DNA of 64,000 bases, from assembly GCA_029204225.1 (NCBI GenBank), contig CM055098.1, positions 55,436,282 through 55,500,281 of the forward strand, read 5' to 3'. Positions 1-12,275 of the stretch are shown here, piece after piece. A program made the translations under genes and the position numbers. Source of the stretch: Diphasiastrum complanatum. Lineage: Eukaryota; Streptophyta; Lycopodiopsida; Lycopodiales; Lycopodiaceae. The notes beneath the pieces are model-generated. The model saw only the letters and a list, made by a program, of their open reading frames with translations, was not told the origin of the DNA and ran no database searches. The first letter of the stretch is position 1. Each line of letters starts with the position of its first letter.

Positions 1-55
1 AAAAAAATAAAATGTAACCAACTTAATGTCATAAAAAGCCTATACATCTACTTCA

Positions 56-780
56 ATGTATTTCACACAGCCCAATATGGCTGAGAAAATGACCATGAAA
101 ATAAAATCACAAACTTTTTTAAAACTTGGAGATGGATCAAGGCATGAAGTGAACATGACTGGAGTGCTATGGCTCAACACCAACGGTAGAGACAAAAGAC
201 TAGACGATGTCTTGTACGTGCCTACATTGCAGAAAGATCTATTATCAGTTGCAAGGATAGTAGATGCAGGCATGCGTGTGACATTTACAAATGAAACATG
301 CAATGTGGTTGACGCCAACACTAGTACACTCATCACTCAAGGAAGACGACGTTCTATGGCATAGGAGACTGTGTCATATGAACCCGATGACGATATATAA
401 AGCAAGCCAGCATGGAGCATTCATAGGAGTTAGCATCAAAGATGCAACCGGTCCGACATCCTCTGATGCATGCAACAAAGGCAAGATGTCACGAACACCC
501 TTCACCAGGGATTCCTTCAGAGCGACAGAAGTCGTGAAATTGATACACTCTGACATCTGTGGACCTTTTGACGTGCTCTCTGTGGGAGGATTGAGGTACT
601 ATATCACCTTCATCGATGATTTCAACAAGTTTGATGTCGGTTACTTCATCCACAATAAATCAGAAGCTCTTGATAAATTTACAGAATATGTAAATTGGGC
701 TTAGAAGTGGACAGAGAAGAAAGTCAAGCAGATCAGAATTGACAGAGGTGCAAAATATACCTCTGCATATCAGGATATTA
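56..780 (+). mobile_element. Ty1/copia retrotransposon fragment (protease end, pre-integrase, integrase start)
   Basis: Seen: reading on the plus strand gives a Copia polyprotein segment. The stretch DVLYVPTLQKDLLSVARIVD matches the region after the aspartic protease. It is followed by the GAG pre-integrase motif LWHRRLCHMNP, a zinc-binding-type end (ACNKGKMSRTPF), and the start of the integrase core (KLIHSDICGPF, then YYITFIDDF with its acidic residue). Known: in Ty1/copia elements this order is protease, pre-integrase, integrase, RT, RNase H. The integrase stops partway through and nothing of RT or RNase H follows, so this is a broken internal fragment. No LTRs are visible; the left part may lie outside the window. 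Age looks old. Confidence 0.85.
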
Positions 781-799
781 TTATCTCCGCGTTGCTATT

Positions 800-2183
800 G
801 TGGATCTAATTTTGCTCTTCTTCTGTCATTTGATGGACTCTGCAGAAGGAATGAACCACTTTGAGCAGAAATTTGTGGCTACCTTCCATGTCTATGTCAT
901 GACTTTGGTTGCTGTTCGTGAGGTCAAATGACGGTTTGATGTGCTTTCGTTCAAGTTTTGAAGATGCTCTCTACGTGCAGAACTTTTGTTTTGCAATTTT
1001 CTTTTGATCTAATTACTTGACCACTAATTGTTCATCCATCCAAAGAGATCTATAATGGAAATCCTAGAATCAATCCACACCAAAATCTAGTCAATGTGAA
1101 AAGTTGATCTTCTCAAGATCAAACAGCTTTGACACTCCAAGAATGTTACAAAATTCAGATCCAATCACCTCTATGAACTCACACAATCTCAAACACTCTA
1201 TTTTTGAGAGTTAGGCCTTTTTTTGTACTGGCAGTCATTGCTGGTGCTTTTGATTTATATATGGAATTTGGCAGACAGCTTGAATATATTTTGAAACTTT
1301 AGCAGACGATTTATCTTCAAACCCAGTGTTTGCTAAATTTGTTAATATAAGGTTGGATATTTGGCATGCATCCAAACACAGTTGTCCGCTGGGACGAGCT
1401 GTGAAATTTTTTTGTAATAGGTTTCTAATTTTTTTCAGCTGATAGTTTTTAGCTGGTATAATTATAGCAAAAATTGATCGCTGGATGAGGATAATTTTTT
1501 ATTGCTGAGACATCAGCCTATCTGATCGTTTCTGCTGATTGCTTCTCTAGTTGAGGGCGCATTTTTAGGGTTAAGATGGACTGAGAATACCTATGTATTA
1601 GTAGATTTGGAAGGCAGACCTAACATATCCATATCAAAACAAAGGGAATTTTTAAGAAAACATCAAATTTTTTTCTCATTCTCAGAAACTGAAGCAGGCT
1701 TAATGGAAGCGTCCATGGCATAGTTCTATTGTTGAATGACAACATACTCAGTTTTAACTGAGTACCAGATGATTGCCCTAGTAGATGTTATGCCGTGATT
1801 GCAACTTCTAGAGATTTTTTTTGTTATTTTACCTGGAAGTTATATTCTCAGGAAATACTCGATAACCCGATGATTACTCGCTCCTATACATACATATAAT
1901 GGAAGATAACATAGGTACCAGTAAAGAAAACCTTGGGATGAACCACGCTAAAAAATTTGATTATTTGGACATCCCCTTAAGATAGGTTCTTATTGCTGTT
2001 ATGTGATATGCAGTTCTAAAGCTTAGAGTTGATTCTGAGTACGTGTACAATTGTTTTTGAGTCTTTTTAGCAGAGCCATAAATTTATAAGAGCTTGGTGT
2101 TTAAGCATTTTTTACTCTCAAAAGTCTACAGAGTTCTTTGTTAGTTTTTATTTAACAGGACGCCGTGATTTCGATTTTTGCAG
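800..2183. other. No gene recognised
   Basis: AT-rich sequence with only short open frames that match nothing I recognise. Just before the eL20 pseudogene there is a good splice-acceptor-like tract ending TTTTTGCAG at 2183, which may be the end of the parent gene's first intron. Confidence 0.5.
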
Positions 2184-2745
2184 CTCCACCAGTATCAGGT
2201 TGTTGGTCGTGCTTTGGCCAAGCCTTAAGAATGAGCAGCCTAAGTCTTATCACATGAAGCTTTGGGACACCAATGAAGTTCGAGCAAAATGTAAATTTTG
2301 GTAATTCTTCACTCCTCTAGGCTCTTATCTTTAACATTTCAGAAAAGTTTTTGTACTGCACATATGATGCTGTGGTGATATGAGGGTACTTTTTGAGGAA
2401 GTTGAAAAAGGTGAAAAAATCAGAAGAAATCAACAACAATAAAAAATTATGGAGTGTGGGTAAGATATCAGAGTCGGACTGGTTATCACAATATGTACTT
2501 GATACTAATTTGAATGGAGCTGTTGAGCAAATCTATGATGAAATGGCATCACGCCATCGCGTTAGATCTCCTTGCATTCAAATAATCAAGACTGCAAGCA
2601 TCCCGGCAAAAGCCTGCAAAAGAGAAAACACGAAAAGTTTCATGATTCAAAAATCAAGTTTCCTTTGACACACCGGAAGATAAGACCTCCTACAAGGAAG
2701 CTAAAAACAACTTACAAAGCCTCCAGACCCAACACTTTTGTGTAA
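2184..2745 (+). pseudogene. RPL18A: Ribosomal protein eL20 (L18a) pseudogene with a retained intron
   Basis: Seen: the stretch starts after a TTTTTGCAG acceptor with [10 protein letters not shown], then [86 protein letters not shown], and ends KIRPPTRKLKTTYKASRP before a stop. These are the conserved blocks of plant eL20 (about 178 residues), a large-subunit ribosomal protein. The blocks lie in different frames: a shift after GRALA, others in the middle and after CKRENTKSF, and a block of about 14 residues after KVKKS is missing. An 85-bp intron (2301-2385) remains between FW and YFL; its donor GTAATT is sound but the acceptor has decayed. Inference: a DNA-level duplicate rather than a processed retrocopy. 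The first exon, coding for the extreme N-terminus, was not found. Confidence 0.9.
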
Positions 2746-3547
2746 CAAGCATGCTTTTTTTGTAGCAATCTACCAGGTGTTTTGAGCCAGTATGGGTTTT
2801 GACACTATGGTTATCTTTAGTTATTGAAGTTAGACTGTTCATTAGAATTGATCACCTATGAGCATGATTTATTCACTTGCAAAAGCCAGATTCTGGAAAA
2901 TTTTCTTTCCAATATCTTGTGGCTACATAGGCTGTAGAAAAACCTATTCTGCAGGTATTTTTCTAGGTTTGGAATTCCAGGTCACCTGCAAGTTCTGATT
3001 TAATCTGGTACATGTCTCGACTCTCGGGTATGCTAATATCCCAGAGATGGGATATCTAAGTTTTTGAGTTCACTTACCCACATGTAGCTGTTTCGCCACT
3101 TTCTTGGCATCCATTTATGAGGATGTGTGTACAAGCACATTATTTCATAAAAACATATACAGGCCAAATTCCCTAATCTGCGTCTGTAAACAAGATTCAA
3201 AGTACAGTTTTGTATGGCATTGGTGGGAATTTCATGCCAAATGCATATGGAACTAGGCTTTGAGAGTAATTGTGGTGGGAAAGGAAGGCTGCAACTTGTT
3301 GGAATAAAGTCATGCAACCATGTACATGTTGCTCTTTATGTTATTAATGAGATGAAAATTCTTCCTAAGTTCCTACCATATCAATTTGGAGGTGTAACCT
3401 ATTTTGCATGATTTTCTTTGCATTGTAAATTCGAGTTGGTTAGATGTGGCAAGCTGCACCTCTCTCATGTTCTGTACCTCCATTTTTTGTTTTAGTTTGT
3501 TCAATTTTGTATCATCTTTACTATTCATGTTGATGGCCAACGTTCTT
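2746..3547. other. No gene recognised
   Basis: Short open frames on both strands (for example around 3033-3317 and 3214-3411) overlap each other and show no motif I know. Confidence 0.4.
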
Positions 3548-3712
3548 TGTTAGACAATTGGTCTAAGTAGGGCCAATTGTGACCCAAGTTTGGCAAGTGG
3601 TTGGGGATGTAGTTAAGCATGGTCATCGTGAATCTAGCCTTTAATATTGGAGCCTCATTCTCGTCATCAACTACTGGAGGAGACGTGAGCACGAAGAGCT
3701 AGGCTCCTAACA
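3548..3712 (+). mobile_element. Short LTR (about 165 bp) followed by a tRNA-Met-type primer-binding site
   Basis: Seen: the segment starts TGTTAG and ends CTAACA, an exact terminal inverted repeat with the TG...CA rule of LTRs. Directly after it, from 3713, comes TTTGGTATCAAAACC, close to the TGGTATCAGAGCC primer-binding site complementary to plant initiator tRNA-Met. Inference: a 5' LTR of a plus-strand LTR retrotransposon. The short length fits TRIM or SMART elements. I found no second LTR and no protein domain downstream, so the rest is missing or unrecognisable. Confidence 0.6.
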
Positions 3713-6700
3713 TTTGGTATCAAAACCTTGTTTATAGACAGAAAGGCCTTTCAGAGAACAATAATAAGCTTGTGTTGATATACACATGATAGTATATGAG
3801 GAGAATGATTGTGAGAATATCTTGGCAACACTTTTCAAATAGAAATTTTGATCTTTAGAAAGGTTATTTGAAAATTCTTTCCATAAAACATATCAATGAG
3901 AACATGCCAAGAGGCTTGCCCTTAAAAGGAAGGTGCATCTTAAGGTGGAGCACAATTCAAGGATGAGTATGATATGTGGTTACATGCCAATAGGGTTGTT
4001 GCCTACAAATGTGAGAGTGTGTATGGCACTCATTCTAGTGGCATAGGATGAAAATGTGAGCTTAAATACTTGATTTCCTTTGTGATTGTTAAGTCTTAAA
4101 CTTGAGGTTAGTATAAGAATCTTTTGTGGATAGTATTGACTAGGATTGCCCATTGAATTGGCAAGCAATGTTTGTATTTGTGGGGTCATGGCCCTACTCC
4201 AAGTGTACCTAGTAGTAGAGAGGGTGAACATGTTTATCCATTGAATTGGGAATGATTCTTGGCCCCGGCCTCTCACTCCCAAGTTTACATAGGAATAGAG
4301 GGATTTATTGATAGTTCTCTATGATACCCACTAGTGGGATGCCAAGAAAGATATGTATGCTATGTGTTGTTCAAGAAGGAGCAAGGCTTGCTTCTACTTG
4401 TGTGGGATGTCAGTGATTAGAAGCCAAGAGCCCAGTTTGGGGTGATCAACCACTAGTTCTAAGTTTGGTTGTGAATCCTACTGAGTAATCAATCCATACA
4501 TTAGGTTGAATACCTAGCTATTTATGAAACACCTCACCTCTCATGCTTGTCAAGGTAGTGTTGTTTAGAAGTGATCTTATTGACTTCCTATTTGTGCACA
4601 CTATAGGTGTGCCTTAGTCTAGAGAGCATCTCCAAACTGTCTTTATTGTGTTATAGGAGGCTATGTATATTTGCTATAAGAATATGAGCTGGCATAGATA
4701 TCCTCTATCACATTGTGGGTGCTTTGTACAAGAAACCAAGTTGGTTGTTTTGTGGAGTATGGTCACAACCTCTAGAGATGGGTTAGTTTTAATCATTCTT
4801 CAAAGGCTACAATTCATATTGTAGATCTATTAATGGACACGGTTCATTTGTTGAATCAATTAGAGGGTAGTACCATTGTGATACAATGAGGTCTTGAAGT
4901 CTAGGACAAGGTTGAGGTCTTGAGAAAGGCAGCTAACTCAAGTGTCAAATGACATAGGATTAGTGTTTAAATATGAGGAATGTCAATAACCTTGGGAGAA
5001 AAAGGCCCACTAATAATCTATAGAAGTATGCTACACACACACGAGACATGTACATGGTCATATGTAAATTAAATGGTATGGTGGCATTGATGGAAGCGGG
5101 CACGATGTTGATGTAGGATTGTGTTTCTACATTGGTAGTATTAGTTCATTGTTTTGCAATCAATTAGTATCAAAGTTCACCAAGTTGGTTCAACCAAGTT
5201 GATGCAAGAGTATATTGGAATTTTGATTTCGATTATTGAATCGAAGGATGGACAATTAAGTAACGGATACAATGTCTCGTATGCTATTAAATGAGCACTA
5301 TTGTGATAGAGACAATGATCTTAGAAAGGAAATTAGAGTAGATCATTGAAAGAATTACATTGATAATGTGTGTGTGCAACCATGCAAGTTTTAGCTGTCA
5401 TGTAGGAAAGTTAGTTTTGATTGTCGCTTTTGTGAAGGCACACACCCAAGGTTGCGCATACACCAATAGGCCCCAGTTTTGAGCCATGATTGCAACAAAG
5501 TACATCCAACATTGCATTTCTTGTCAAGTAGACAAGACATAACGAAGAACTTCTTTGGGATTCAATGTGTTGCAAAAGTGATACTCAGGGTAGACGGGAA
5601 AGCATCTACAAGAACTTATTTCATAGACTACCATGAACCCGAGTGAGAATGTGGATTGATGGTGGAGGATGGATTGACAAGAAGGGCCTAGTTTGTTGTA
5701 GTTAGAAATAGAGCCTAGTTTGCTGTAGTTAGAAAGATTGCAACTAAGGACTCCAATGAGCATGGTGGCCATTTCCAAAATGTAGGGAGATGAGAAGCAT
5801 ATTTTATATTGTGGGTTCCTTGACCTTTACACATAATCTTGAATCTTAGTTTGTATCCATAAAAATCTTTGAAATTTGGAGAGTGGATGTTGTATAGTCT
5901 ACTCTTAGATCTTGCATTTTGTGCAAATGCAAACTGCATGTGCATTTTATTTGTATTTTGCTTTGATTGGAAGTGTTTGTTGCATAATATTTTAAGCAAA
6001 CATCTTGTACTTGAGTGGCTTCCATTTTTTTTTATCTTTTAAAGCACTTTTTCATTTGCTAGGAAAATTTGCTATGCATTTTGCATCAAACCAAACAAAG
6101 CTGCTGTTTTTCCATCTTATTGCTTCAAAGACTTCATTAAAAGCAATTCGACTCTCTTTTGTTGCTCTCTTGAAAAACCTAATTATTGTCTGCACTAGTA
6201 TGAATAATTCCAAAAACTCTAGTTGCATAATTCATCATACTCGATTCCTAAGTCCCTATAGATCCACTTTTTGTGATTGTCTTGTATTAGGTTGTTGATA
6301 TGCCCCCACCTATAGATATCTTTCCTAGCAAGCTTACCACATATTCTATTTTTTAGCGAATACAAGAGGCAACTCGAAGATTGCGGGCTCTAAAACTTGG
6401 GAGCTTTGGGCTCCATATTGGCTATGCTTGTGTATCTCTGTGGTTGTAACTTGATGAAAATATTCCACATAATCCTAGTCAGCATGTGCAAGGAATAAGC
6501 TTAGGGCTTCATATTGTATATGCCTATCTTTGTGGTTGTAGCCTGATGTACATTATAAATATTGAACACAATGAAGCTAGTGCAATCAAGAGGTCATACA
6601 TGAAGAATGAAAATCCATGTTCTTGTGCAAACACATCATCTTGTCTTGATGGTTGATCAAAAGGCTTAGAATTTTCCCAAGGTGTTGCCTAGATTCTATA

Positions 6701-6835
6701 ATGATTGTATCTAACTACGGTAACTTTTCATGCTAGGTCCCTAAAACATGATATTTTAATCAATAAATAGTTGGGATCTATTATTAGATGAGGCTAATGT
6801 AGATAGTCATAATCTGCATGCCACTCTCAATAAGA
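3713..6835. other. No gene recognised; possible remains of the short-LTR element
   Basis: Long unassigned stretch. At 5686-5738 a 27-bp unit beginning GCCTAGTTTG is repeated twice in tandem with few differences. No polyprotein motifs were seen. The internal part of the element whose LTR ends at 3712 could extend into this stretch but has no recognisable coding content. Confidence 0.4.
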
Positions 6836-6841
6836 GTAGTC

Positions 6842-6908
6842 ATGTAGAAGATGCCATTATTTAATCTGAGAATGTCCATGACCTCCCCAAGAGTTTCCAC
6901 TCCCCCGC
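6842..6908 (+). repeat. Left copy of 67-bp direct repeat flanking the Copia element
   Basis: This sequence, with ATTTAATCTGAGAATGTCCA at its core, recurs at 13557-13623 immediately outside the opposite LTR, with about five or six differences by eye. Copia integrases normally make a 5-bp target duplication, so this is not a standard one. Confidence 0.8.
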
Positions 6909-8181
6909 AAGGGAGATAGGAAGGACGAGAACGGTGAAGAGAGCAGGAATATTGCGGAACAACTCTCCCATTCTAATCTGCTGCTAGGTGCAAAAACAGT
7001 CTAGTAGACAGCTTATGCTATAGTCTGTGTGTGGTACTACTGAAATCGGATTCAACGTGAAGTATAGTTCTGAAATAAATGGAAGAGCAGTATGATATCG
7101 CGAGTTCCTGAGGCTCAAAGAGGACGATCGTCTGATCAGAATTTGAGGAGTCTTAGACGTCCGTTTTAGATCAGAGTGAGTAAACAAGCGTGATCAAACA
7201 ACAATGAAAGTGCATTCAATTACAACATGCATGTATCTACGTTGTACACAGATAAAAACAAGTTGATGCTATAGTACACTGAAGCACAATACAAATAGCA
7301 ATTACAACCAAAAATTGACGGTGTAATTGGGAGGCTCAAATAATGCGTCTCATGGACGGAGCAACCAATAATCTGTGCTTGGACGATCTATTTATAGATT
7401 TCATCCGTGTATTAATTACATTGAATGCTTGTCACCTAATTAGGAAAGCCATTGTACTTGGAAGTATATGGCTTTTGTGACAACTGTACATAGTGTATAC
7501 GGTCAACAAATCAGTATCGTTGACGCGGACGAGGATGTCGCAAAAATCTCTCACTTTGCAAATTATGGGAAGTGGCTGGGAATGTTCCTCGTTCATTGGA
7601 AATGACCTTCGGGATTTTTCTCTCTCTTCGCATTTTTGGCAAAAAGCCGAAGGTGCCCTCAAAAAGATGAAGGTCTTTAAAACAATTTAACTCATGAAAA
7701 TTGATGACCTTCGGGAATTTTTTTCTCTCTTCGCATTTTTCGCGAAGAGCCGAAGGTGTGTTAAAAACAGTTAAACTTGTGAACTATGCAAGTTTTCGCA
7801 TTTCGAGAAAATGCAAAAAAGCCGAAGCTGTTGAAAACATAATGTATTTCTGCAGACTTGTTCTAAATGCAAGTTTTGTGGAAGTCCTTGGAGATGGCCA
7901 AGTCTTCAATGACTTCAAGTTATTAAACTTAACATTTGAACTTTGAAATAATGACAAGATTGGTTACCCTTTGCTGAAGATCAGCTGGAAGCCCATTGTA
8001 GACGTTCTTCAAATAAATTGGCTATCTAAGTTTGTGATCCTACAGGTATCAGATGAGCAGACGTAGAACCAAAGTTGGTTTCACCTGGCCCTAGATCAAT
8101 GATCAATAAACATGCAGGAGGAATCATGAAATAGAAATTAGTCATTCACCAAGGAGGCAACTGTGGGCTTAATTTCCAACA
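6909..8181 (-). repeat. 3' LTR of the Copia element
   Basis: Matches 12276-13556 over most of its length. Read on the minus strand it begins TGTTGGAAATTAAGCCC, just after the purine-rich AAGTGGGAC tract. Its far end joins the 67-bp flanking repeat. The body contains three related modules bounded by CTTCGG and CCGAAG (about 7600-7830). Confidence 0.9.
7388..7397 (-). promoter_or_regulatory. TATA box copy in the 3' LTR
   Basis: CTATAAATAG on the minus strand, at the position equivalent to 12864-12873 of the other LTR. Confidence 0.65.
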
Positions 8182-11100
8182 GTCCCACTTAAGGTCACGG
8201 TTGGTGCCTTGGTATCTTCGTCAGGTTCAACATGTTGAAGAGCTTCTGGTGCTCGATCCTGGGAAGCGCTTTGGTGAAGATGTCTGCGACCATTTCTGTT
8301 GTCGAGCAGTATTGAAGGATCACTTGCCCTGAGAAAACTTTCTCCCGAATGAAATGATATTGGATTTCTATGTGCTTGGATTTGCCATGAAATCTGGGAT
8401 TCAGTGACAGTGAAATCTCAAGTTGTCGCACAAAATGGTGGTAGCATTAAACTGAGTGTGATGTAAGTCGTGAAGTAATAACCTGATCCATACAGCTTCT
8501 TTTGAAGCTTGACATGTTGTGATGTACTCTGCCTCTGTCAAAGAAAGCGCAACTGATTTTTGCTTTCTTGAGTTCCACGAAATCGGTCCCCCTGCCAGAT
8601 AGAAATAGAACCCGGAGGTAGATTTTCTGGTAGAGACTGTTCCTCCCCAATTTGAGTTGGAGTAGCCTCGTAGGACGAGTGGGTCGATAGCATTTTCATC
8701 GTAACATAAGATGTGATCTAAACTTCCCTTGAATATATCTCATCACTCTCTTTAATGATTTCCAATGAGAGATCCTAGGATTAGACATGAATTGACTCAA
8801 CGTGCTAACAATATATGCTAAATCTGGTCTAGTACACAGCTTTGCATACATTAGAGATCCAATTAGTGAATGATAAGGGTACTTCGCTAAGTCGAGTACT
8901 TCACTATCAATCTCAGCACAAGAAGGTAGTTAATACTATACTTGGATCCATTCGGGTATCAATTGGTTTGCAATCAGACATATGAAACTTTTCTAAAATG
9001 CCTTTTAGTTACTTTTGCTGGCTAAGATAGATCTTTTTCTGAAGTCTATCTCCAGTAATGTGAATTCCTAGCAAAGAATGAACAGCTCCTAAATCAGTCA
9101 TGTAAAATTCCTTTGAAAGATCACTCTTAGTAGTGTGCAGAAGAGAAGTGTCGTTAGACAAAATAAATGCATCATCTACGTAAAGAGCTATGTGAACTGA
9201 ATTGGTGCCTATATGCTTTGAATAAACATTATAGTTAGCTAAATTGTTTTCAAATCCTAATTGAATGAGATAAGAGTTGATTCTATCAAACCATGCTCTT
9301 GCGGCATGTTTCAGATCGTAGATTGCTTTGTGCAGCTTGCACACTTTGTGCTCTTATCCTTTGACTTTGAATCCTTCCGGTTGGAAGGTGTACAACTCCT
9401 CTTTGACATTGCCATTGAGAAATGCTATCTTGACATCGATTTGGTGCATTTCGAGGTCTTCTGCGGCTGCTAACGCAATCAGAGTCCTGATTGACTGCAT
9501 CTTGATGACAAGACTAAAAATTTCTTGATAATCCACTCTTTGGACTTGAGTGAATCTTTTAGCCACCAGCTGTGCTTTCCATTTTGCAATGGAACCATCA
9601 GAGTTGATCTTCTTCTTGAAGATCCACTTGTTGTCGATAACTCTCTTGTGAGTGGGAAAGTCAGGTCTAATTCGTCAAAAGTGAGTTGTACTCGCTTTCC
9701 ATAGCTTCTTGCCACTTCATAGCATCCTTGGAGTTAATTGCTTCGGCTAGGCTCTCTAGTTCTTCTGATGAAGTCCAAAATGGTTGAGGTGCATACCTCT
9801 CAGGAACTGTCCGAGTTTGTGAGGATCTGCGGACATTGGGTTGACCAAGATGCGATGATGCTTCTTCTTGAATTTCTTCAGATATGTTCGAGCTAGCTTG
9901 GTCTGGTCTGATGACAGATACAATCGGCTGCTCAGCTTCTGTAGTTGTAGTTGCAGGTCCTGTAGAAGGAACATCAATGTTGGAAGAATCCATGCTACGT
10001 AAAATATGATGAAATGACATAGCATCGTTTATCAATGGTTGTTCGAAATCATAGTATGTATGTTCTTGAAATATTACATCCCTAGAGACAAAAAATACAT
10101 TGGTGGATGGATCATAAACTTTATAAGCTTTATATTCATCAAGATAGCCAATGAAAATATATTTATTTGTCCTATGATCTAGCTTCTTCCTAAGCTGCTT
10201 AGGAATGTGAACAAAACATATACAATAAAAGATTTTTAAATGGCTGACACTAGGCTTGTGCCCATGCCAAACTTCATGAGGAGTCTTGTTGTTGACGGCT
10301 TTGGTGTTGGATCTGTTTTGCACGTAACAGGCTGTGGTAGTAGCTTCTGCCCATAACTTCGCAGGTAGGTGTGCTTGATGTAGCATGGATCTGGCTGAGT
10401 TGAGAAGAGTTCGATTCTTCCTTTCTACAATCCCATTCTGTGGTGAAAGGTCTTTTAATACCATGTTCAGCCATGTAGTTGGACATCTCATTAGAGATGT
10501 ATTCGCTGCCACCATCAGTTCGGAGTGCCTTCACTTTCCTAGATGTTTGTGTCTCAGCCATGGCCTTGAATCCCTAGAAGCATTCAAAGGCTTCAGATTT
10601 GTGCTTAATGAACATGACAGTAGACCATCTAGAATAATTATCTATGAAAGTGATAAAATAGATTGAATCTCCTAATGACGGAGTTGGCATTGGACCACAG
10701 AGATCGCTACGTACAAGATCTAATATATGCTTTGTTTTGATGGAATGTGATTTTGGAAACTTGCTTCTATAGTGCTTCCCATAGATGCATGATTCACAAA
10801 AGAAAGACTTCCTATCTAATGAAGGTGGAAAATTCAAACCATCAACTAAATTAATACAAAGCATATAAAAAAGTGATATTGTATTCACGTGTCCAAATCG
10901 ACTATGCCATAGAACAACACTGTCATTTACATTTTCATTAGAGATACTAGCTAATGCAACTGAATTAGAGAGTACATAAAGATTTTCGACTCTAGTGCGT
11001 GTAGTCAGAGTAGTATCTTCCTCGAGTATTGTACATTGGTCAGATGAGAAAGTAACAGTGTAGCCCTCATCAGTTATCTTAGAGACTGCTAACAGGTTCT

Positions 11101-12260
11101 TTGACAACTGAGGAACATGAAGGACGTTAGAAACACAAATGGAAAGATCGTTGTTGAAGTTGATCTTCACTGCTCCTTTGCCTTCCACACGTATGGTGCT
11201 AGAATCTCCGAATAGATAAATTGGTCTCTGTTGTAAGCTGTGTACTCTGTAAACCATTCCTTGCGAGAGGTCATGTGCTGGGTAGTGTCGTTGCCCAGAT
11301 ACCAGCTATCACAGTCTTCACTGCTGTTGTAAGCCATTAACAAGTGTGTGTCTTGCTCCTTGAATTCGGCCATGTTGGAGGAGTCTGGCTACTGCTGTTG
11401 TTGCTGCTTATTTGCCTCATTGTAGATCCTGATATGACACTGCTTGATGTCATGATTAGCTCTCTTGCAATATTTGTAGAAAAGCTTCTTGCGCGATCCA
11501 GTATGCTCACCTTGAATGTGAGGCTTCTGTTGTTGTTGCTGCACTTGATTTTTGCCCTCAGTAGTCTTTCTTCTTGGTGTATAGAGCCATGGATTTGTCT
11601 TTGATGGACCGGCTGCTAGTCTTTCTCCGCATTTCTTCTTGAAGAAGATGACCGATCACCTTTTGAAGAGTGAGGTCGGGTTGTGTGGAGATCATCACCA
11701 CAAAGTACTCATTGAACTTTGGAAGAGAAGAAAGCAAGGTCATAATGGCATCATCATCTTGAATAGAACATCCTACAGCTGATAACTGATCTAACAGGGA
11801 TTTGAAACTGTTGATGTGAGAAGTGATGGTAGTAGAATCAGACATGTTAAGAGTAAAGAACTTCCTTCTAAGATGTAATCTCATGATTACATCCTGAGTC
11901 TCAAAAAGACTTGATAACAGGTCCAGTGCTTCCTTAGAGGTTTTGCACGTGGTAACGTGAGATATTTGGGAGTCGGCCAGATTGAGTGTGATACATGCTA
12001 AGGCCTTCTAATCTTTGATCCTCCAGGCCTTTGTTTTGATCGCCATCTTCTGGTTTCGGGTCTGCACCTTCTACTACATCCCAAAGATCTCTATCGATCA
12101 ACATCATTCTAAGTTTTAACTTCCAAATGTAGAAGTTAGAACCATTGAACTTGTCAATGACTCTAGCTTCACTGAGTGATGAAGATGAGGAGCTACCTAT
12201 ATGAGACATGATAACAGATACAAATAGAACAAACTTAATCTCTTGGTTTATTTGAGCTAT

Positions 12261-12272
12261 GCTCTGATACCA
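12261..12272 (-). promoter_or_regulatory. Primer-binding site (initiator tRNA-Met type)
   Basis: The minus strand reads TGGTATCAGAGC, an exact match to the common plant LTR-element primer-binding site, three bases from the LTR end. Confidence 0.9.
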
Positions 12273-12275
12273 ATC

